This document shows positions 16,202 through 23,473 of a stretch of 34,005 nucleotides of DNA, piece by piece; the stretch's first letter is position 1; each line of letters begins with the position of its first letter. Source of the stretch: JAVKDP01 sp040222185 (GTDB lineage: Bacteria; Bacteroidota; Rhodothermia; Balneolales; Balneolaceae); contig JAVKDP010000111.1 in the NCBI GenBank assembly GCA_040222185.1, forward strand, positions 1 to 34,005, given 5' to 3'. The position numbers and the translations under genes were made by a program. The notes beneath the pieces are model-generated. The model was not told the DNA's origin. It made no database searches and saw nothing but the letters and a program-made list of their open reading frames with translations.

Positions 16202-18529
16202 TCAAAAATTCCACATTAACCCAGCTCCCCAACCAAATCGATTATCATAGTTTCCAATAAGTGAGAATCGTTCACTTAGTAAATATTCAACACCGGCTGT
16301 ATAAGTGAATTCTTGTTCAAAGTCTTCATCGTCAGGCAGAGATTCAATTGCTCCAAAGTCTCCGTGCCATTCAAAATGGCCGACAGCCAGGAACTGCTGT
16401 GTTATTGGAATATGAGAGTTTAAACTAATCTCCGGGCGTAATTTATGATCTACGCTGAAGTCAGTATCCATGATGTACCACAGTAAATATCTAATCCCGA
16501 GTTTTCCGGCAATATCGTGATCATCCAGGGAATCATGATTTTCATTTTCAGATTTAACGCCTCCGTAAACCCTAAAATAATCTCCGACAAATCGTTCATA
16601 GTCAAAAGTTAGTTCATAGTTGTTATTCCAACCAAACTCAGTCTTGAAGTTGATTTGATTGTTAGTGTTCGAACTAGTGAAGGAATAGCTTGCCATTTGG
16701 CTTGCAGCCTCCAGGGTTCCCCACGTAAACCATTTTCTGTCCATTTTATAGATATTACTTAATGGATAAGGAGCGAGCCTGGAATCTCTTTCACTTCCGT
16801 TGTAACTCACAATTCGTGACATTCCGGTTTTCATATGATATAACAAGTGACAATGGAAGAACCAGTCCTTTTCTTCATTCGCTTCAAATTCAATTGTTAT
16901 TCTGCTCATTGGAGGTACATCAACGGTATGCTTAAGAGGAGCGTATTCGCCATTGCCATTTAGCACCCGGAAAAAGTGTCCATGAAGGTGCATGGGATGA
17001 TGCATCATCGTTGTATTGTTTAAAGTGATTCTTACAACTTCTCCTTTATTGATTTTGATCTTATCAGACTCGGACAAGGTTTTGCCATTCATGCTCCAAT
17101 TATAACGCCACATATTTCCGGTAAGGTTAAGTACAATGCTTCTGAGAGAGTCTCCTGAATGGATAGTAGTTTCTGTTTGAGATTTTAAAATGGAGTTGCT
17201 ATAACCAGTATTCCACATCGTCATTGGTGAAGAAGTATTTTCCATCATGTGACCAGAATGGTCATCGGTTTCTTTAGACTCCATATCAGAATCCATTTTT
17301 TCCATTTGGTGTTTTTCATGATTCATTTCGTGCTCTTCCTTATCCATACCTTCACCATGATTCATAGTACTATGATCCATTTCCATGTCAGAATGATCAA
17401 TAGCAGTCATAATTCCAGTTTCGTTTCCTTCCAATGACATATCATGGCCATTTCCGCTATGCATCTGTGCCATTAAAGCGCCTAACTCCTGGTAATCCGG
17501 CTTTGAGATATCAGGGGCAAATATCTTGGTTCCATTTCCTATAAAAACGGATGCAGAACCAGTTACATCCTGTGGAGTTGCCTGGAACTCAAGGCTTTTA
17601 CCATCTTGGACCGTTATAATAAAATCATAAGTCTCAGCCAGACCAATTAGTACTTTTTCTGACTGAACGGGTTGAACATCCATGCCGTCAGCTGAAACTA
17701 TACTCAGATCTCCGCCTGCAAAATTCAGCCAGAAATAACTAGAAGCCCCGGCATTAATAACCCGTAATCGAACCTTTTCACCTGGTTTAAATTCATTGTA
17801 TTGTTGTTCTTGCTCTCCATTTATTAAGAAAGCATCATAGGGAATATCTGAAATATGCATTCCGGGCATTTTCATACTCCAGAGTTTGAGTTGGGATCGA
17901 AGAGTCTTTGTTTTAATTGATTGAAGTAGTGATGGTGCGTTCCCGATTTTAACACCATACCATTCATTATGACGCTTCAGGTTTTTGAGAATGTGATGTG
18001 GATTTTTATTCGTCCAATCTGAGAGTACAAGAACTAAATCCTTGTCATATTCCAGCGTTTCTTGTCGTGGTTCTATTACAATGCTTCCATATATACCTCT
18101 TTGTTCCTGTAAACCAGTGTGGGAATGATACCAGTAAGTCCCCGAGTGAGTAAGTGGAAAATCATAGGTAAGAGTTTTACCCGGACGAATAGGAGGAGTT
18201 GTTAAGTAGGCAATGCCATCCATATAATTTGGGAGTAATAAACCATGCCAGTGTACCGATGTTTCAACAGTCATTTTATTGGTAACCTTGATAACCGCAT
18301 GTTTACCTTCCTGAAAGCGCAGCGTAGGTCCTGGAATGCCATCATTGATTGTCATAGCTGTGACATCCTTACCAGTAAAATTCACTGTTTTATAATCAAT
18401 GGTCAGGTGATATATGATACTATCACCTTTCACTTCTGGGACAAGTTCCTGTGCATGAAGTGAAAAACTAAACACCCCTAATATTAGTAGTAAGAGGCCA
18501 GGTCTGTTTTTTAAAATGTTTGAGATCAT
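16202..18529 (-). CDS. multicopper oxidase (CopA/PcoA type) fused to a CopB-like outer-membrane barrel
   Basis: A 775-residue exported protein. It starts with a Sec signal (residues 1-27) lacking a twin-arginine motif. The laccase-like part holds all four copper motifs: HWHG (93-96), HSH (135-137), HPMHLHGH (511-518), and HCHLLYHMKTGM (559-570) with Met570 as the axial ligand. A Met/His-rich stretch at about 353-437 sits between cupredoxin domains 2 and 3, as in PcoA. After residue 590 come about 185 residues of alternating strands with YELTFDYERF, DYFRVYGGVKSE, LGIRYLLW, GHFEWHGDFG and LIGNYDNRFGWG, ending in WNF. The terminal Phe suits an outer-membrane beta-signal. The tail resembles the CopB family, normally a separate gene. 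Likely role: periplasmic Cu(I) oxidation tethered to the outer membrane. Confidence 0.88.
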   Translation of the reverse strand: MISNILKNRPGLLLLILGVFSFSLHAQELVPEVKGDSIIYHLTIDYKTVNFTGKDVTAMTINDGIPGPTLRFQEGKHAVIKVTNKMTVETSVHWHGLLLPNYMDGIAYLTTPPIRPGKTLTYDFPLTHSGTYWYHSHTGLQEQRGIYGSIVIEPRQETLEYDKDLVLVLSDWTNKNPHHILKNLKRHNEWYGVKIGNAPSLLQSIKTKTLRSQLKLWSMKMPGMHISDIPYDAFLINGEQEQQYNEFKPGEKVRLRVINAGASSYFWLNFAGGDLSIVSADGMDVQPVQSEKVLIGLAETYDFIITVQDGKSLEFQATPQDVTGSASVFIGNGTKIFAPDISKPDYQELGALMAQMHSGNGHDMSLEGNETGIMTAIDHSDMEMDHSTMNHGEGMDKEEHEMNHEKHQMEKMDSDMESKETDDHSGHMMENTSSPMTMWNTGYSNSILKSQTETTIHSGDSLRSIVLNLTGNMWRYNWSMNGKTLSESDKIKINKGEVVRITLNNTTMMHHPMHLHGHFFRVLNGNGEYAPLKHTVDVPPMSRITIEFEANEEKDWFFHCHLLYHMKTGMSRIVSYNGSERDSRLAPYPLSNIYKMDRKWFTWGTLEAASQMASYSFTSSNTNNQINFKTEFGWNNNYELTFDYERFVGDYFRVYGGVKSENENHDSLDDHDIAGKLGIRYLLWYIMDTDFSVDHKLRPEISLNSHIPITQQFLAVGHFEWHGDFGAIESLPDDEDFEQEFTYTAGVEYLLSERFSLIGNYDNRFGWGAGLMWNF

Positions 18530-18568
18530 CTGCTTTGCTGTATAATAAATTGAGTTATTAATTAGATG

Positions 18569-18589
18569 AGTTCATTTTATTTATGAACT
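18569..18589. promoter_or_regulatory. inverted repeat upstream of the multicopper oxidase gene
   Basis: AGTTCAT (18569-18575) and ATGAACT (18583-18589) flank seven A/T bases, 40-60 bases before the oxidase ATG. It is a candidate operator or leader hairpin. No metalloregulator consensus is recognised in it. Confidence 0.35.
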
Positions 18590-18606
18590 AAAATGAATGT
18601 TTTATG

Positions 18607-18660
18607 AGCATACCATTGGCAAGTAAGATCAAGTAGTTACTTAATCATTTTATGTATGCT
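18607..18660. terminator. nested hairpin after the Met/His-rich protein gene
   Basis: The outer arms are AGCATAC (18607-18613) and GTATGCT (18654-18660); an inner stem is AAGTAA (18621-18626) with TTACTT (18637-18642). It starts 14 bases past the stop of the 154-residue gene on the minus strand. There is no T-run of note, so it may slow or attenuate transcription into the oxidase rather than end it. Confidence 0.35.
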
Positions 18661-18673
18661 TAAAACTCAATTT

Positions 18674-19138
18674 CTAAATCAGGAAAGACTCGTTTGTGAG
18701 AAAAAGCAGGGGCGGTGAATAGGAATTGGAAAACCAGAGTGGAGGAGGGAAGTATTGATCTGGTACTATGATTACATCAAAATCATTATTGCTTAACAAA
18801 GGCTTAGGAATCTTAACTTTTTGTAGTACCGGGACTTCAGTTCTGACTGCATTACTTGTGAAATAACAATCGCACTCTAAGGTCATGTGACAAGAGTTAT
18901 CCTCAGCTTCATCCGATGTACCAGCGTGATGATTCATTGGCATTTGATCACCACAGCAATCTTCATTATTCATATCCATATGGTTATGCATTGAATCATC
19001 TGAAGCTGGTTTGTGCATATCCATTGTTTCACAATGCTCCATCATTCCAGCATGGGTTGTGACAGGGCTTATGAATCCAAATAGAATCGTTAAGCTCAAA
19101 AGAGCTACGAAGATGTTATATGGAGCATTTGTTTTCAC
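18674..19138 (-). CDS. exported Met/His/Cys-rich putative copper-binding protein
   Basis: A 154-residue protein with a GTG start; an in-frame TAA lies two codons upstream, so no longer form exists. A signal peptide covers about residues 1-30 (FVALLSLTILFGF core). The next 60 residues are packed with metal ligands: MMEHCETMDMH, MHNHMDMNNEDCC, MPMNHH, then CHMTLECDCYF. The C-terminal third is proline- and aromatic-rich and ends in FLTNESFLI, an ending seen in short exported proteins of Bacteroidota. I do not recognise a named family. Its place between copA and the multicopper oxidase genes and its ligand content point to a periplasmic copper buffer or chaperone; this is inference. Confidence 0.8.
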   Translation of the reverse strand: MKTNAPYNIFVALLSLTILFGFISPVTTHAGMMEHCETMDMHKPASDDSMHNHMDMNNEDCCGDQMPMNHHAGTSDEAEDNSCHMTLECDCYFTSNAVRTEVPVLQKVKIPKPLLSNNDFDVIIVPDQYFPPPLWFSNSYSPPLLFLTNESFLI

Positions 19139-19146
19139 GTGTTAAT

Positions 19147-19176
19147 AATACAAAATGGTTTTGTATTCTCAAGAAT
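19147..19176. promoter_or_regulatory. two adjacent palindromes between copA and the Met/His-rich gene
   Basis: AATACAAAA and TTTTGTATT (19147-19155, 19159-19167) form a perfect nine-base inverted repeat around TGG. ATTCTcaAGAAT (19165-19176) abuts it. Together they fill most of the 39-base gap. The A/T-rich stem is a poor terminator; a protein-binding site or processing site that sets the ratio of the two genes is more likely. Confidence 0.4.
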
Positions 19177-19177
19177 G

Positions 19178-21589
19178 TTAAAGATTAACTGTTTTAAGTC
19201 TTAGAGCGTTTCCAATTACAGAAACCGAACTAAAGCTCATAGCCAAGGCTGCAATCATAGGTGAGAGCAGAATTCCAAAAACCGGAAACAAGATACCCGC
19301 AGCAATTGGAACACCAATCGTATTATAAATCATTGCAAAGAACAGGTTTTGTTTGATGTTTTTTAAAACCGTTTTACCAAGTGAAAGAGCTTTCACAATT
19401 CCATTTAGATTTCCGCTCATTAGTGTTAACCCTGAAGTTTCGATAGCCACATCGGTTCCGGTACCCATTGCAATTCCAATATCAGCCTGAGCCAGGGCGG
19501 GGGCATCATTGATTCCATCTCCCGCCATTGCTACAACTTTTCCTTCCTTTTGAAGTCGTTCTATTTCGGCGAGCTTGTCTTGAGGTAAGCACTCTGCTTT
19601 GAAAGATGATAGTGCTAGCTGATCGAATACATATTGAGCTGTTTTATTATTATCACCAGTCATCATAATGACTTCAATCCCTTGTTCTGCTATCTCCTTG
19701 ATGGCATGTTGACTGCTCTCTTTAATTGGATCGGATATTACTACAAAGCCAATTATTTCATCATTTACTGAGAGTAAAGAGACTGTTTTACCAGCTTCCT
19801 GGTGTGATGTAACCATATCTTGAACCAGCTCTGGGATGGCTTTCATCAATTTCTCATTGCCGAATGCTACTTCATTGGCGTTGATGGTTCCTTTTACACC
19901 TTTTCCCGTTAGAGATTCGAAATCAGCTACTTTTAGAAACTCTGTTCCTTTCTCTTTGCCATACTTCACTGTGGCCTCAGCCAATGGGTGTTCACTTTCA
20001 AGGTTGAGAGAAGCCACAAGCTGTATAATTTGAGCAGGTTGATACTGATCATGTATAGAAACTACTTCTTCTACAGAAGGCTTTCCCTCTGTTATAGTTC
20101 CGGTTTTATCGACGATAAGTGTATCGATTTTATTAATCTGCTCAAGCGTTTCAGCATTTTTTATCAGAATTCCATTTTGAGCGCCTTTGCCAACTCCAAC
20201 CATAACCGACATCGGAGTAGCAAGGCCTAAAGCACAAGGGCAGACTATAATGAGAACTGCGATTGCATTCACGAGTGCATATACATAAGCAGGTTCAGGT
20301 CCAAGTAAAGCCCAAACTACAAAAGTAAGTATCGATATAGCTACTACCACAGGAACAAAATATCCAGAAATTCGATCGGCAAGATTTTGGATTGGAGCTT
20401 TACTTCGGCTGGCTTTATTTACCATATCAACAATCTGTGCAAGAAGAGTATCAGAGCCAACTCGTTCAGCCTTCATGATAAAGCTGCTGTTTCCGTTTAC
20501 TGTACCAGAGTTCACGAAATCATTTATCGATTTCATAACAGGCACAGGTTCACCTGTTACCATTGATTCATCTATAGCGCTTTGACCTTCTAGAATCGAT
20601 CCATCTACCGGTATTTTTCCTCCGGGCTTCACTTTAAGATGATCTCCAATATTGATTTCATTGATATGAATTTCTTCTTCAGTTCCATTATTATTAACCC
20701 TGATAGCTGTATTTGGCGCTAATTTCATCAACTCTTTAATAGCACTATTAGTTTGGCTGTGCGCTTTTGCTTCTAATACCTGCCCCAATAAAACCAGAGT
20801 CAGTATTACTGTAGCCGATTCGAGATATATATGAACTGTACCCGAGGGTGTTTTGAATTGATCAGGGAATAAATCCGGGAATAAAATGGCGAATACACTA
20901 AACATCCAGGCTACTCCGGCTCCAATTCCAATAAGTGTAAACATATTCAGGTTCCAGGTCTTAAGTGAGAACCAGGCTCGTTCAAAGAACATCCACGTTG
21001 TGTAAAATACTACAGGAAGAGAAAGTACTAGCTGAACCCAGTTCCAAACGGTCTGGGAAGCCATGTCAGGTAAAGGGCTACCTGGGATCATCTCGGACAT
21101 TGCAATAACAAAGATCGGAAGGGTAAATGCGACAGAAATCCAGAACTTTCTTAAAAGCTCTTTATAAGTTTTGAGCTCACTCGACTCTTCTCCATTGTCT
21201 GGTTTTAAGCTAAATTCTTCTACCAAATCCATTCCACAAATCGGGCAGCTTCCGGGTTCTGTATATGTTTTTTCACCTTCACAGTGCATTGGGCAATAGA
21301 AGACACCGGTACCTGTACCTTTTTTTTCTTGAGTATGTGAGTTGGAGTGAAATTGCTCTACGTTTTCTGCGCCAGAGTCCGGATGATGAATAGAATAACT
21401 TCCACCTGCCGAAATCAGTGCTTCCTGGAAAGCAGATAGTTCAATATGAGACTCCATTTCGATAACAGCTTCAGCTTGTTCAAGGTCAACGGAGGCTTCG
21501 ATTACTCCTTCGACCTCACTTAGTGCATGTTCAACATGCGAACGGCAACCGTTGCAACTCATTCCCTGAATTTTGTAAGTATGCTTCAT
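19178..21589 (-). CDS. copA: copper-exporting P1B-type ATPase CopA
   Basis: An 803-residue ATPase that pumps Cu(I) out of the cytoplasm. An N-terminal HMA domain has GMSCNGC with Cys12 and Cys15. A second metal-binding module, with FYCPMHCEG and PGSCPICGMDL at about 97-121, is the heavy-metal-binding domain found in CopA/SilP pumps. Eight membrane helices are expected. The actuator TGEP lies at about 345-348, the transport motif CPC at 450-452, the phosphorylation site Asp494 in DKTGT, and GDGINDAPAL near residue 700. It is the second gene of the copper island, 109 bases after the HMA-AraC regulator. A TAGCTTTG box overlapping that gene's stop could be its own promoter. Confidence 0.96.
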   Translation of the reverse strand: MKHTYKIQGMSCNGCRSHVEHALSEVEGVIEASVDLEQAEAVIEMESHIELSAFQEALISAGGSYSIHHPDSGAENVEQFHSNSHTQEKKGTGTGVFYCPMHCEGEKTYTEPGSCPICGMDLVEEFSLKPDNGEESSELKTYKELLRKFWISVAFTLPIFVIAMSEMIPGSPLPDMASQTVWNWVQLVLSLPVVFYTTWMFFERAWFSLKTWNLNMFTLIGIGAGVAWMFSVFAILFPDLFPDQFKTPSGTVHIYLESATVILTLVLLGQVLEAKAHSQTNSAIKELMKLAPNTAIRVNNNGTEEEIHINEINIGDHLKVKPGGKIPVDGSILEGQSAIDESMVTGEPVPVMKSINDFVNSGTVNGNSSFIMKAERVGSDTLLAQIVDMVNKASRSKAPIQNLADRISGYFVPVVVAISILTFVVWALLGPEPAYVYALVNAIAVLIIVCPCALGLATPMSVMVGVGKGAQNGILIKNAETLEQINKIDTLIVDKTGTITEGKPSVEEVVSIHDQYQPAQIIQLVASLNLESEHPLAEATVKYGKEKGTEFLKVADFESLTGKGVKGTINANEVAFGNEKLMKAIPELVQDMVTSHQEAGKTVSLLSVNDEIIGFVVISDPIKESSQHAIKEIAEQGIEVIMMTGDNNKTAQYVFDQLALSSFKAECLPQDKLAEIERLQKEGKVVAMAGDGINDAPALAQADIGIAMGTGTDVAIETSGLTLMSGNLNGIVKALSLGKTVLKNIKQNLFFAMIYNTIGVPIAAGILFPVFGILLSPMIAALAMSFSSVSVIGNALRLKTVNL

Positions 21590-21693
21590 CGTATTATGGA
21601 TTAGATCATCGACATGAAGATTAGAAAAAAGAGAAACAGATTACTTATAGAATTATAGAAAAGAAGTGTAGGATTTTAACTGTGAGCTAATGA

Positions 21694-21701
21694 CAAAGCT
21701 A
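21694..21701 (-). promoter_or_regulatory. TAnnTTTG box overlapping the regulator stop codon, ahead of copA
   Basis: The minus strand reads TAGCTTTG, an exact consensus match, and its TAG is the stop codon of the HMA-AraC gene. It would give a leader of about 100 bases before copA. No good -33 partner is visible, so confidence is limited. Confidence 0.35.
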
Positions 21702-22268
21702 AACTTTATCAAGTGGTTTTCGGTTGTTGGATATGAGTTTTCGAAAAGCAGAAGGAGTGAGCCCTGTTTCTGATTTAAATTGATTCGAAAGATACTGGGC
21801 ACTGCTATATCCTAACTCCCAGGCAATTTCACTTACCGATTTCTGCCCGTAAACAAGGAGCTCCTTAACTCGTTCAATACGCTGTTGTATAGCAAAATTT
21901 TCGATCGTTCTACCTTCGGTTTTTGAAAATAGAGTACTGAGCGAAGAATAGCTTTTGCCAACTTCTTTCTCCAGTATAGCAGAAAGGTTTAGTTGTTTAT
22001 TATCACCGGCTTCATGATGTATTTGTTGAATCACAATGCTTTTAATTGCACTAATAAGTTTAGTCGATTCATCATCAATGAGCTCAAAGCCTTCTTTTTC
22101 AAGTACTTTTCTGAGTTTTACTTTGTCGACTTCTTGCTGGTTTGTAAATTCAACCTTGCCTAGCTCGATATGTTTAATTGTGTGACCTAACTTCTCCAAC
22201 TCATCACGAACTACTTTTATACAGCGGCCACAGACCATGTTTTTTATGTAGATAGTAGAAAGGTTCAT
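21699..22268 (-). CDS. HMA-domain/AraC-family fusion transcription regulator
   Basis: A 189-residue regulator starting at the ATG at 22268, which has a GAGG nine bases upstream; a TTG five codons earlier is less likely. Residues 1-70 form an HMA (Atx1-like) metal-binding domain with NMVCGRC (Cys13, Cys16). The C-terminal half is an AraC DNA-binding domain with two helix-turn-helix units, seen in KSVSEIAWELGYSSAQYLSNQFKSETGLTPSAFRK (about 145-178; key residues only). HMA-AraC fusions next to copper pumps are known in Bacteroidota but seldom studied. It should sense cytoplasmic copper through the CxxC and switch on copA and following genes. It reads away from the 22503 gene. Confidence 0.88.
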   Translation of the reverse strand: MNLSTIYIKNMVCGRCIKVVRDELEKLGHTIKHIELGKVEFTNQQEVDKVKLRKVLEKEGFELIDDESTKLISAIKSIVIQQIHHEAGDNKQLNLSAILEKEVGKSYSSLSTLFSKTEGRTIENFAIQQRIERVKELLVYGQKSVSEIAWELGYSSAQYLSNQFKSETGLTPSAFRKLISNNRKPLDKV

Positions 22269-22322
22269 CTTGGTTGGCCTCAAAAAAAGTTCTTACGAAT
22301 AGATAGATAATCGAATGAATTA

Positions 22323-22377
22323 CAAATATTAGTTAAGCTATGATACAAGAACAAGTTCGATTGCTATTAACTAATAT
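22323..22377. promoter_or_regulatory. inverted repeat over the promoter of the HMA-AraC gene
   Basis: ATATTAGTTAA (22326-22336) and TTAACTAATAT (22367-22377) are perfect 11-base complements 30 bases apart. On the minus strand the left arm overlaps AATATTTG (22330-22323), a one-mismatch promoter box with a TTG about 21 bases upstream. The arrangement suits autoregulation by the encoded regulator. Confidence 0.45.
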
Positions 22378-22502
22378 CATATAGTCAGTTACGTTAATTA
22401 GTCTACCTTTAACCGCCGCTGTTTAAATCCTGGCCCAGATTTACTTTTCTTAAAGAAATAGTTTTTGTAAGATAGGTCGATGGTACTAATTAGAAGGGGG
22501 TT

Positions 22503-22709
22503 ATGTTTTTAGATAAAAAGTTGTACATACTTAGTATTGTATACATCGGGATAATTGCTGTAATACTGAACTATGTTTATCCGGAATTCGAGATTACATC
22601 ACTTAAAATTGTTATTGCATCAACAGGATTTGCTTTTGCCTTTGCAACAACCTGGATTATAAGATATATGTCAAAAAAAGAGGGTATTACAAATGAAAAT
22701 GAAAAGTAG
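22503..22709 (+). CDS. small two-helix membrane protein of unknown function
   Basis: A 68-residue protein with hydrophobic segments at about 7-25 and 34-55 and a short charged tail (YMSKKEGITNENEK). GAAGGGGG just before the ATG is a fair ribosome site. Its last 17 bases overlap the start of the lipoprotein gene, so the two are translationally coupled. I recognise no family. It is divergent from the HMA-AraC regulator, with about 230 bases between the two starts that hold the inverted repeat at 22326-22377 and no other gene. Confidence 0.7.
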   Translation: MFLDKKLYILSIVYIGIIAVILNYVYPEFEITSLKIVIASTGFAFAFATTWIIRYMSKKEGITNENEK

Positions 22710-23397
22710 TTTTTATAACCTTATTTGTTTTATAAGTATTACAGCGGTCTTAATTGTCTCCGGTTGTGGAGCTCCACATGGAGATAAGGTTAATGAGAGT
22801 AATAGTCCAAAGGGTAGCCTCTTTGATTATCTTGATGCATATGGAGATGAAGAAGAAGGGTATGCAGCTTATTCATATGTATTGGTGAGGTCAAACAATC
22901 CGGAAGACGAAGCCTCTCAGAAATATTTCGAATTGGTTAACGCGATAACAAGTACCACAGTTGCGGCTGATAGTGTAAGGGAGATTATTAATATTGCTAA
23001 TTATAATTTGTTTTTGATTCCCGCTAAGGAGAATTCCGGTTATGAACCTGATCTGGCTCTTTCACAATCTCTTTTGTTAGCTTTTGCTGAGATTTCTCCT
23101 GATCAATTTTCCAAACCAGGGCCCTACATAATTACAATTGATAAACCAATTAGATTCGACTACGAATTTGATGAGGTTGACATGTTGGTTGCAGATCTTA
23201 CTAATTTACACCCGGAAGCAATACCAGAGCTTGTCCGTGAATATAAAAGCCAGGTTATTAATAATGACATCCAGGGGATAGAAAAGCTGAGTTCATTTAA
23301 GATTTCCCTGTTAAATGGAGCCTTACTTTTGGAGGAAAATCTGGCTTTTGCTAAAGTAGCATACAGTTCATTTAAGTCTTTCTTCACTAGTGAGTAA
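22693..23397 (+). CDS. lipoprotein of unknown function
   Basis: A 234-residue protein with a lipoprotein signal ending in the lipobox VSGC (cysteine at about residue 25). AGAGGG eight bases upstream supports the ATG at 22693 over the one two codons later. The mature part is mostly helical, acidic near the N-terminus (YGDEEEGYAAYSYVLV) and has no repeat or metal motif I can name. In the middle, stretches such as VNAITSTTVAADSVREIINIANYNLFLIPAK suggest a compact soluble domain. It overlaps the small membrane-protein gene by 17 bases and is followed after 76 bases by the exported TPR protein. Confidence 0.75.
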   Translation: MKMKSSFYNLICFISITAVLIVSGCGAPHGDKVNESNSPKGSLFDYLDAYGDEEEGYAAYSYVLVRSNNPEDEASQKYFELVNAITSTTVAADSVREIINIANYNLFLIPAKENSGYEPDLALSQSLLLAFAEISPDQFSKPGPYIITIDKPIRFDYEFDEVDMLVADLTNLHPEAIPELVREYKSQVINNDIQGIEKLSSFKISLLNGALLLEENLAFAKVAYSSFKSFFTSE

Positions 23398-23473
23398 AAA
23401 ATTGATTCAAAATTTGCTCCACTTTAATTACTGAATTAGCTTCAACATCATTTCAAACTAACTTCCATTTTCA

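Noticed and set aside
22340..22384. 14-residue leader-peptide frame upstream of the small membrane-protein gene
   Set aside because: No ribosome site, no codon pattern or hairpin of an attenuator; it lies inside the inverted repeat, which explains the sequence better.
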